This document shows positions 5,519 to 11,988 of a DNA stretch of 17,184 nt, piece by piece. The notes under the pieces are model-generated. The model was not told the DNA's origin. It saw nothing but the letters and a program-made list of their open reading frames with translations, and made no database searches. Source of the DNA: CAZCWX01 sp964502465. Its GTDB lineage: Bacteria; Desulfobacterota; Binatia; Bin18. Every line of letters begins with the position of its first letter. Within the stretch, counting starts at the first letter, position 1. The stretch covers positions 1 to 17,184 of the forward strand of contig CAZCWX010000741.1 of the NCBI GenBank assembly GCA_964502465.1, read 5' to 3'. The position numbers and the translations under genes are program-made.

Positions 5519-7831
5519 CTACGAAAATTCCTCGCCGCTCCGCTGAATGCCGAGTTTTTTGATGCGACTGCGGAGGGTGCTCGGGTGCAGGTGCAAAATC
5601 TGCGCTGCGCCTTGCGGTCCGTCGATCCGCCATTTGGTCTGCTTAAGGATGGAGACAATATGATTGCGCTCGGCTTGTTCCAAGGAGAGTGGGGTGGCAG
5701 GGGTTTCAGGAATCTTGCTCTGTCGGTTACCGTTAGTGGGGACCACGGCGGACGTTGCTGGGAGCACCTCAGCCCCGACGACGAACTCAGGTCCGGGGCA
5801 GAGGATGACTGCGCGTTCGATCACGTTCTCCAGTTCACGGACATTTCCTGGCCAGGCATAAGCGACGAACCGTTGCAGCGTTTCTTTGGGCACGCGCGAG
5901 AGCTGGCGGCCAATTTTTGCGGTATAACGAGCGACGAAGTAGTGCACGAGAAGCGGAATATCTTCCGGGCGCTCGCGCAGAGGCGGCAAATGGACGGGGA
6001 AGACATTCAGCCGGTAGTAAAGGTCTTGGCGGAATTTGCCATCGGCGATCGCTTTCGTCAGGTCACGGTTCGTCGCCGCAATCACGCGCACGTCAACTTT
6101 GATGGTTTTGTTGCCCCCCACCCGTTCGAACTCGTGCTCCTGCAGGACACGCAACAGCTTCACCTGTACTTCGAGCGGCATCTCGCCAATCTCGTCAAGG
6201 AAGATGGTCCCACCGTGGGCGAGTTCGAACCGGCCGAGGCGTTTATCGGCTGCACCGGTAAATGCTCCTTTTTCGTGCCCAAACAATTCGCTCTCGATGA
6301 GGCCGGTTGGCAAAGCAGCGCAGTTGACTTTGATGAGCGGTCGATCTTTGCGCTGACTATTCGAGTGCACGGCACGGGCAACCAGTTCCTTTCCGGTTCC
6401 CGTCTCACCGAGGATTAACACCGAGGAGTCTGTACTTGCTACCAGCCGGACCTTTTCGAGCGCCTCCCTGAAGGTGCGACTCTGCCCGACAATTTCGTCG
6501 AAATTGTGGACGGAACGAATCTCTTCTTGCAGGTAGGCATTCTGCAGATGCAGGTGGCGGAGCGTTTCCTCTGTGCGCGTGCGCTGGTTGATATCTCGGA
6601 CAATGAGCGTGTAGAGCGTGCGGCCAGCCACCTCGACGTGGGAGATGGTTGCCTCGATCGGAAATTCCTGGCCATCGGTTCTTCGTGCGATCAGACCTCC
6701 TGGAGCCCAGACGTACGGCGAGGTGTGATCGCCACGGGCAAAGGCCGAGAGCGCAGTCTCAAGTGCCTGCCTGAACCCTGGGGTGAGGAAGCGGGCGAAC
6801 GACTGCCCGATCGCTTGGGCGGCAGAGCAGCCAAAGATTTTTTCTGCGGCATCGTTGAAGAGCTCAACCCGATGCGCGTCGTCAAAGGTCACAATGCCAT
6901 CCATCGCTGAGTCCAGGATGCACGCTAACCGCTCCTCGCTGAGGCGGAGGGCTTCTTCGGCTCGCTTGCGGTCAGTGATGTCAACGTGCATCGAACGCGA
7001 GGCCTCAACGCGGCCTTGCGCATCAAAGATCGGGCGTACCGAAGCGCGGGTCCATAACTCAGTACCATCGGCGCGTCGCCATTCGAGTTCCTCATTGAGA
7101 ATCTCCAGGCCAGCGAGGAAACGTTTGAAGATCTTTTCGGCCTTTGGCCTCCCATTCGGCGTGTCGGCCAACAGCTCAAAGGCGACGCGTCCGAGCAGTT
7201 GGTCGAGCGGATAACCGAAGAGTTCGGCTGCCTGGCGGTTTGCTTGACGGATGCGTGTATCGGTGCCGACCGAAAAGTAGGCGACCGGGGCTTCATCATA
7301 GAGATCCCGGTATCGCCGTTCGCTCTCACGGAGTGCCTGTTCAACTCGCAGGCGTTCGCTCTCAGCCCGAGCTCTGGCGGCAAAAATGCGTAAGATGGCG
7401 ATGCCACGGGGGCCGTCGAGCATCGGCTTGTCGTCCATGATCGCGAGGTGACCGACACATATCCCGTCTGAGTCCAGCAGCGGCACGCCGCAGTAGCTCT
7501 CAGCTCCCCAGGTGACGAGCCCTTTATCTTCTGGGAACAAGGTCTGCAGATGCGCAGGGTAATGGGAGATCTGACCGTTCAGTACAGCCTCGCACGGAGT
7601 GCCGACGAGAGGGATTTCAAAGTTTGGAAGAAAATTTCCCTGCCCCCAAACAGCGAGGGTGCGGAAGCGTTTTTTATCTTCGCTGAACTCAGATACAAAA
7701 GCATACTGCACGTCGAGCGCGGCAGCCAGGTGTTGCACGAGCGAAGAAAAAAATCGGTCTCCGGTTTCGGCCTCGACACCTTCGACAATGGCACGGAGGG
7801 CGGCCTCTTCTGTGAGCGGGGGCTGCTCCAT
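5519..7831 (-). CDS. Sigma-54-dependent transcriptional activator (GAF-PAS-PAS-AAA+-Fis)
   Basis: This encodes a 770-residue bacterial enhancer-binding protein that would use ATP hydrolysis to open promoters bound by sigma-54 RNA polymerase. Domains in order: GAF-type sensor (about 10-160), two PAS sensors (about 172-290 and 297-418, each followed by the PAC-type DITDRKRAEEALR or DINQRTRTEETLR linker), AAA+ domain (445-675) and Fis-type helix-turn-helix (about 718-760). Walker A is GETGTGKE (475-482), the sigma-54-contacting loop GAFTGA is intact (522-527), Walker B is GTIFLDEIG (541-549), and FRQDLYYRLNVFPVHLPPLRERPEDI (600-625) holds the arginine-rich sensor segment. There is no receiver domain, so input is by small-molecule, redox or light-like sensing through GAF/PAS, as in FhlA- or NifA-like proteins. 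The start ATG at 7831 has AAGGA 4 bp upstream. No haem- or flavin-specific residue could be assigned. Confidence 0.95.
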   Translation of the reverse strand: MEQPPLTEEAALRAIVEGVEAETGDRFFSSLVQHLAAALDVQYAFVSEFSEDKKRFRTLAVWGQGNFLPNFEIPLVGTPCEAVLNGQISHYPAHLQTLFPEDKGLVTWGAESYCGVPLLDSDGICVGHLAIMDDKPMLDGPRGIAILRIFAARARAESERLRVEQALRESERRYRDLYDEAPVAYFSVGTDTRIRQANRQAAELFGYPLDQLLGRVAFELLADTPNGRPKAEKIFKRFLAGLEILNEELEWRRADGTELWTRASVRPIFDAQGRVEASRSMHVDITDRKRAEEALRLSEERLACILDSAMDGIVTFDDAHRVELFNDAAEKIFGCSAAQAIGQSFARFLTPGFRQALETALSAFARGDHTSPYVWAPGGLIARRTDGQEFPIEATISHVEVAGRTLYTLIVRDINQRTRTEETLRHLHLQNAYLQEEIRSVHNFDEIVGQSRTFREALEKVRLVASTDSSVLILGETGTGKELVARAVHSNSQRKDRPLIKVNCAALPTGLIESELFGHEKGAFTGAADKRLGRFELAHGGTIFLDEIGEMPLEVQVKLLRVLQEHEFERVGGNKTIKVDVRVIAATNRDLTKAIADGKFRQDLYYRLNVFPVHLPPLRERPEDIPLLVHYFVARYTAKIGRQLSRVPKETLQRFVAYAWPGNVRELENVIERAVILCPGPEFVVGAEVLPATSAVVPTNGNRQSKIPETPATPLSLEQAERNHIVSILKQTKWRIDGPQGAAQILHLHPSTLRSRIKKLGIQRSGEEFS

Positions 7832-7877
7832 GTTCCTTTTCTCCAGGCTTGGATTCCCCTACCAGCCTTGTCGCTGC

Positions 7878-7905
7878 CATATATCACTTCTCTGGTTGGC
7901 AACAA
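7878..7905 (-). promoter_or_regulatory. Weak candidate promoter for the sigma-54 activator gene
   Basis: On the minus strand TTGTTG (7905-7900) and TATATG (7883-7878) are spaced by 16 bp. The -10 matches well in TATA and the -35 only in TTG. Initiation near 7871 would leave a leader of about 40 nt before the ATG at 7831. A small GTTG-G-CAAC inverted repeat overlaps the -35. Low confidence. Confidence 0.25.
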
Positions 7906-8086
7906 AGCGGGATAACTGACGCCGAGAAAAGAAGAGGGGAGGGACGGTGACACTGCTGTGGAGGGAGGGCATCAAAGGATTGGTGACGTTCATTGCCGGA
8001 CCTCAGGCGACCGGATTGTATTTGCTGGCTTCGTCGTAAGGAGCAAGCTGACGCTGGGCATTAAAAGGGATGGGCCCCCGCCTCAC

Positions 8087-8114
8087 GAGGTGAAACCCCG
8101 AACGTCATCACCTC
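8087..8114 (-). terminator. Possible hairpin downstream of the AlgH-like gene
   Basis: GAGGTGA (8087-8093) and TCACCTC (8108-8114) form a perfect 7-bp stem around a 14-nt loop, about 44 bp past the AlgH-like stop. There is no T-run after it on the minus strand, so it is not a classical intrinsic terminator. It may be a weak or factor-dependent 3' end structure, or chance. Confidence 0.25.
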
Positions 8115-8158
8115 CTCTGCCAACGGTGAGAGCGTAATCGGCATGGTGTTCTTAGGGG

Positions 8159-8893
8159 TTAATACACAAGACGCTGGAGGAGTGCCTGTATCTCTCCACT
8201 TCGGTCTGGCTGCGGTCGGTGTACCCATTCCATTGCGCCTCGACGAATGAGTTCTGGCCAAATCGCTTCAGGTGCTTTTTCGAAAAGGGTTTCGGCATCG
8301 GCGGGTACAATGTGCCAATCCCCCCTCGATACTTCGTGATCGAGTTGTCCGGGGGCCCAACCAGCGTAGCCGGCGTAGGCACGGAATCGGACTTTTGTAT
8401 GAGGGGTGTCCATCATCTTCCGCAAGACTGAGCGCCGTGCGCTGGCATAGACATCCCCAAATACTGGCAAAGATCCCTCTGGCATTTGTTGGGTGCGGAC
8501 GAGAAGAAGCATTTGGCTTCTGTCAACTGGACCGCCGATGTACACGAAATCTGCCCTTTTCTCTAACCCTTTAATCTCTGGTAACACGGCAGAGAGCTGC
8601 ACATCGGTCGGACGATTAATGACAACCCCCATCGCACCTTCCTCATTATAATCAATCAATAAGACGACAGCTTCCGAAAAATTGGCGTCGAGCAGGCTCT
8701 TCGCGGCAACCAGAAACTTGCCCTTGGCCAAGTCTGCTCTAGATTGTGAAGAGTCCTGTAGAGGGAGAAATGCGGGTGAGCGGAAAAGGGGGAACGTGGA
8801 GTGCTGAGCGGAGACTGTGGTTCCGCCGAGGAAAAGGAGAGCAAGCAAGATAATGGGGGTCATGCCAGAAATGGGTGCTCTCTTGCTGCGCAT
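8159..8893 (-). CDS. AlgH/YqgE-family (UPF0301) protein with N-terminal signal or membrane anchor
   Basis: This encodes 244 residues. The AlgH/YqgE domain covers about 54-235, with LAKGKFLVAAKSLLDANFSEAVVLLIDYNEEGAMGVVINRPTDVQL at its start, then YIGGPVDRSQMLLLVRT and the YAGYAGWAPGQLDHEVSRGDWHIVPADAETLF segment typical of the family. Ordinary members are roughly 185-190 residues and cytoplasmic. Here a basic-then-hydrophobic leader (MRSKRAPISGMTPIILLALLFLGGTTVSAQ) precedes the domain, with a possible cleavage after VSA, suggesting periplasmic or membrane location. The start is a choice between ATGs at 8932, 8893 and 8863; 8893 is preferred because it gives a normal signal-peptide n-region, though its ribosome site is weak. 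The biochemical function of the family is not settled (AlgH was named from alginate regulation in Pseudomonas). It is divergent from the glycan operon. Confidence 0.85.
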   Translation of the reverse strand: MRSKRAPISGMTPIILLALLFLGGTTVSAQHSTFPLFRSPAFLPLQDSSQSRADLAKGKFLVAAKSLLDANFSEAVVLLIDYNEEGAMGVVINRPTDVQLSAVLPEIKGLEKRADFVYIGGPVDRSQMLLLVRTQQMPEGSLPVFGDVYASARRSVLRKMMDTPHTKVRFRAYAGYAGWAPGQLDHEVSRGDWHIVPADAETLFEKAPEAIWPELIRRGAMEWVHRPQPDRSGEIQALLQRLVY

Positions 8894-9260
8894 GTGTGTG
8901 CTTGCCTTTCGGTGCAAATGTTGCGTTCCCATTGTTCTCGCCGTATCGGCTCGGCACTTATCGCACAATCTGCCATTCGTTTTCTGCTCGGCTCCCTTGA
9001 CACCTTACTGCTCCCCAGTTGAGAAAACTACTACGGAGGCCCTTTTGAGAAAAAGCAGGATGACACTTGCAGTGGCAGGAGCCCGCTCGGCGACATCAAG
9101 TATTGCGGTACGCTGTCGGCATGGTTCCCCCCTGTTGACCCCGAACAATTCTGGGCTTACCTAAACAACAAACAAACGGTTCCGTCGAATGGGGCCCGGA
9201 CCAATAGGGAGGGAGTTCGAATGCGCCGATTTCTCACAGAGAAACAGAGGTAAGCTGCCC
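8894..9260. other. 367-bp divergent intergenic region upstream of the glycan operon
   Basis: This must carry the promoters of the AlgH-like gene and of the glycosyltransferase operon. A direct repeat TTGAGAAAA occurs at 9019-9027 and 9045-9053 (26 bp apart). TTGACA at 8997-9002 and TTGACC at 9135-9140 look like -35 elements, but neither has a good -10 at the right spacing. No GG-N10-GC sigma-54 site of reasonable quality was found. Open frames here are overlaps or short and unconvincing. Confidence 0.5.
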
Positions 9261-10640
9261 GTGCGTATCCTCCAGGTGATTCACGCTTTCCCTCCTTATA
9301 GCGAAGCTGGATCTGAGAACTATACATACGCACTTTCACAGGCACTGCGCCGCCTCGGTCATGAAGTCGCCGTATTCCACCGTGTGGCTGATCCGACCCA
9401 AGCTGAGTATACATTGACCGAAGGTGAGCTCGACAGTCTTCCGGTTTACCGCCTCAACAACACGTTTCGTTTCTGCGACCGTTTTGAGAAAACATATCGG
9501 AACGTGGACATTGATGCGCGTTTTGGGGACATACTGGACCGCTTTGCCCCCCATGTGGTCCATTTTCACCACCTCACTGGTCTGTCTACCGCTTGTGTGT
9601 TTGAGGCAGAGCGGCGAGGACTGCCGGTCGTGATGACGTTGCATGACTACTGGCTGATTTGCCAACGTGGGCAGTTTTTGCAGCGGGATATCACTCTATG
9701 TGAGGGACAAGAAGATGCCGAGTGTGTGCGTTGCTGGGCGCATCAGCTCAGCATCGCTGGAGGTGGCGTCACGGCTGCCGCGATTGATCGCAAAATTATG
9801 CCGTCGCCGCCCTATTTCCAGAGTGGCTTCGTCGCCATGCTGCGACGGCTGCGCAGCCGCTGGTATCATTCCTTTTTCCGCCGGCAAGAGAGCGCACTGG
9901 CGGAAGTTCGGGCACGCATGGACCATGTACGAGCCGTCTGTCAAGCCGTCAACCTTTTTCTGAGCCCTTCGCACTTTCTGCGGAAAAAATTCCTTGATTT
10001 TGGTATTCCATCAGACAAGATACTCTTTTCCCCCAATGGCTATGAGACCTCTGCCTTTTCTGCTCGCGCCCGGGCGGTCTCTGACTGTCACTCCCCGGTC
10101 CGCTTTGCTTATATTGGGACCATTATCCCGCCCAAGGGGGTGCATATTCTCATTCAAGCGTTTCGCGCGGTGCCTGCCACGACAGCACAACTCACTCTCT
10201 ATGGGGGGGAGGTTCCGTATGAGGGCTTTCCTGGGTATGGTCAGATACTACGCGAACTTGCCGCCGGTTGCTCACATATTTCCTTTGCCGGTTCCTATCG
10301 CCCGGCGAAGGTCGGGAATATTCTCCGGGAGGTCGATGTGCTCGTCGTCCCTTCCATTTGGTATGAGAATGCCCCTTTGACGATCCAGGAGGCTTTTCTG
10401 GCTAAGATTCCGGTGATTGCGACCAATCTCGGCGGTATGGCTGAAATAATCAGGGATCAGGTGAATGGCTTGCTCTTTCGCCCACGCGATGTACAGGATC
10501 TTCGTGAAAAGATTTTATTGCTCCTGCGACAACCTGAACTCATCCCCCTGTTCGGCAATGCCCATCCTCCGGTAAAAACAATTGTGGCTGACGCAGCAGA
10601 CATGGTTGAACGGTACGAGGAATTGCAGCGGCGACACTAA
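9261..10640 (+). CDS. Glycosyltransferase family 4 (GT-B fold)
   Basis: This encodes 459 residues when started at GTG 9261, which gives the classical beginning MRILQVIHAFPPYSEAGSENY and has AGAGG 10 bp upstream. An ATG at 9189 in frame would add 24 unconserved residues and has no ribosome site. The N-terminal half has the glycine-containing acceptor-side loop and LHDYW (127-131). The C-terminal half has the donor-binding elements YIGTIIPPKGV (284-294) and the retaining GT4 motif EX7E at E369-E377 (YENAPLTIQEAF). Such enzymes transfer a sugar from a nucleotide donor to a growing lipid-linked glycan at the cytoplasmic face. An insert at 134-158 contains four cysteines (C134, C147, C155, C158). 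It is the first gene of the operon; the next gene starts 10 bp after its stop. Donor and acceptor are unknown. Confidence 0.92.
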   Translation: MRILQVIHAFPPYSEAGSENYTYALSQALRRLGHEVAVFHRVADPTQAEYTLTEGELDSLPVYRLNNTFRFCDRFEKTYRNVDIDARFGDILDRFAPHVVHFHHLTGLSTACVFEAERRGLPVVMTLHDYWLICQRGQFLQRDITLCEGQEDAECVRCWAHQLSIAGGGVTAAAIDRKIMPSPPYFQSGFVAMLRRLRSRWYHSFFRRQESALAEVRARMDHVRAVCQAVNLFLSPSHFLRKKFLDFGIPSDKILFSPNGYETSAFSARARAVSDCHSPVRFAYIGTIIPPKGVHILIQAFRAVPATTAQLTLYGGEVPYEGFPGYGQILRELAAGCSHISFAGSYRPAKVGNILREVDVLVVPSIWYENAPLTIQEAFLAKIPVIATNLGGMAEIIRDQVNGLLFRPRDVQDLREKILLLLRQPELIPLFGNAHPPVKTIVADAADMVERYEELQRRH

Positions 10641-10650
10641 GGGGAGACAG

Positions 10651-11988
10651 ATGGATCGACCAGTCAGTGTGAGTGTGTGCATGCCTACATATAATGGAGA
10701 GGAGTTTGTCGTGGAGGCGGTGGCGAGTGTGTTGGCACAAAGCTTCTCGGATTTTGACTTGCTTGTGGTTGATGACGGCTCACATGATGCGACAGTGGAT
10801 CTCGTCCGCTCTTTTGCTGACCCAAGAATTCGGATTTTCCAGAACACTGAGAGGCTTGGTATTCCACGCAACTGGAACCGCTGCCTCGCTTTGGCGCAAA
10901 GGGAATTGTTCTGTTTATTCCATCAGGACGATGTGATGCTGCCAGATAATCTGGAGCGCAAGGTCCAGGTGCTCGCTTCTGATTCCATGGTGAGCTTTGT
11001 CCACTCGGGAGCAGAACTGGTAGTGGAAGATTCAGCCCCCTCCGCACCATCTGAGTGGATGGAAAAAGTTACTACCGACTTCATTGTCGAGGGAGATGCC
11101 TATTTCCGTAAGCTCCTGTTCCAGGGGAATCTTATATGTGCCCCAACAGTCGTTGCTCGTCGGTCATTGCTCCTGGCTGTGGGAGGATTTGACGAGGAAC
11201 TCGGTTTTGCTTGTGATTACGAGATGTGGATGAAGATGTGTATAGAGCATCGTGTGGCTTTTTTGAACCAGCCCCTTGTTTGTTATCGCTGGCATGGTAA
11301 GAACGCATCGCATGTGTACCGTTTTGAGCGGGGGGTAAGAGAACTGGAGACAGCAAGTAATCGAGCGCTACAGTACTATCTGCAAAAAACGAGGAGACAT
11401 GAGGAAGGAGAAGTTCTCTCTGAGGCAGTGACAGCACTAGCCCAACTCAGGCGGTGGGAGGCCGAACTTGCTCAAGGCAAGGCGTGGTTAGAGGAGCAGC
11501 GGGTCAACTGGCAGCGGATGGCAGAAGAACGTGAGCGGATCATTCAAGAGCAGCGGACGTGGATTGGGGAACTAGAAAAAGGCAAGGCATGGTTAGAGGA
11601 ACAGCGGGTCAACTGGCAACGAATGGCGGAGGAGCAGGAGCGCGTTCTTCAGGAGCAAAAAGATTGGATCAGAGAGTTGGAAAAAAATAAAGCCTGGCTG
11701 GAGGAGCAGCGGGCCAACTGGCAACGAACGGCAGAAGTGCATGAAGGCATGGTGCGAGAGCAATTGACAAAAATGAGAGAGCTGGCAAAAACGGTTCGGG
11801 AGCAGCAAGCCTGGATTCAGATGTTGGAAAAAAGCAAGCTCTGGTTGGAAGAACAATGGCGCTCCTGGCAGGAGAGTACCTGGAGCCGCTTAGGGGTACG
11901 CTTAGGGGTCTTAAAACCATCGGCTCTGCAGGAGCCTGGGTCAACTGGCTGTGCGCTACCTCCTAACGAAGAGGAGACTAAAAGGTGA
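10651..11988 (+). CDS. Glycosyltransferase family 2 with C-terminal repeat-built coiled coil
   Basis: This encodes 445 residues from ATG 10651, which has GGGGAG 4 bp upstream; longer in-frame starts would overlap the previous gene. Residues 5-225 are a GT-A domain: VSVCMPTYNGEEF start, VVDDGS (39-44), the metal-binding HQDD block (91-94), and the acceptor-side CDYEMWMK (188-195). Residues about 250-412 are a highly charged coiled coil. It contains three 35-residue repeats (276-310, 311-345, 346-380) and a partial fourth (395-411) built on KAWLEEQRxNWQRxAE. Thirty-five residues is exactly five heptads. A short Pro-containing tail follows. The coiled coil probably oligomerises the enzyme, binds partner GTs or spaces the active site from the membrane (inference). 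The stop TGA overlaps the next GTG start by 4 bp, implying translational coupling. Confidence 0.92.
   Translation: MDRPVSVSVCMPTYNGEEFVVEAVASVLAQSFSDFDLLVVDDGSHDATVDLVRSFADPRIRIFQNTERLGIPRNWNRCLALAQRELFCLFHQDDVMLPDNLERKVQVLASDSMVSFVHSGAELVVEDSAPSAPSEWMEKVTTDFIVEGDAYFRKLLFQGNLICAPTVVARRSLLLAVGGFDEELGFACDYEMWMKMCIEHRVAFLNQPLVCYRWHGKNASHVYRFERGVRELETASNRALQYYLQKTRRHEEGEVLSEAVTALAQLRRWEAELAQGKAWLEEQRVNWQRMAEERERIIQEQRTWIGELEKGKAWLEEQRVNWQRMAEEQERVLQEQKDWIRELEKNKAWLEEQRANWQRTAEVHEGMVREQLTKMRELAKTVREQQAWIQMLEKSKLWLEEQWRSWQESTWSRLGVRLGVLKPSALQEPGSTGCALPPNEEETKR
11476..11790 (+). repeat. Three tandem 105-bp repeats coding for five-heptad coiled-coil units
   Basis: Units begin at 11476, 11581 and 11686, and a partial copy occurs at 11833 after a 42-bp interruption (14 residues, two heptads). 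The first two units are very similar at the DNA level (AAGGCxTGGTTAGAGGA near their starts), the third less so. Copy number could change by recombination in units of 35 residues. Confidence 0.85.

Larger units (their letters stand above)
7832..8158. other. 327-bp intergenic region, no gene seen
   Basis: This lies between two minus-strand genes, downstream of the AlgH-like gene and upstream of the sigma-54 activator. It contains the weak promoter at 7878-7905, a purine-rich stretch around 7929-7970 and the hairpin at 8087-8114. Short open frames here have no recognisable product or start signal. A degenerate gene fragment cannot be excluded. Confidence 0.5.

Noticed and set aside
5311..5658. 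Longer N-terminus for the STAS-ECF protein (start at 5658)
   Set aside because: It would overlap the end of the activator gene, has no domain-like sequence and lacks a ribosome site, while 5310/5307 sits directly before the STAS fold with GAGG upstream.
5585..6418. 277-codon open frame on the plus strand
   Set aside because: Antisense to the AAA+ and Fis region of the sigma-54 activator; the peptide is a shadow with no family features.
8061..8261. 66-codon minus-strand frame overlapping the 3' end of the AlgH-like gene
   Set aside because: Overlaps the real gene in another frame, no good ribosome site and no recognised sequence.
9189..9260. ATG 9189 as start of the GT4 gene
   Set aside because: No Shine-Dalgarno, and the 24 extra residues precede the usual GT4 beginning; GTG 9261 gives a normal N-terminus.
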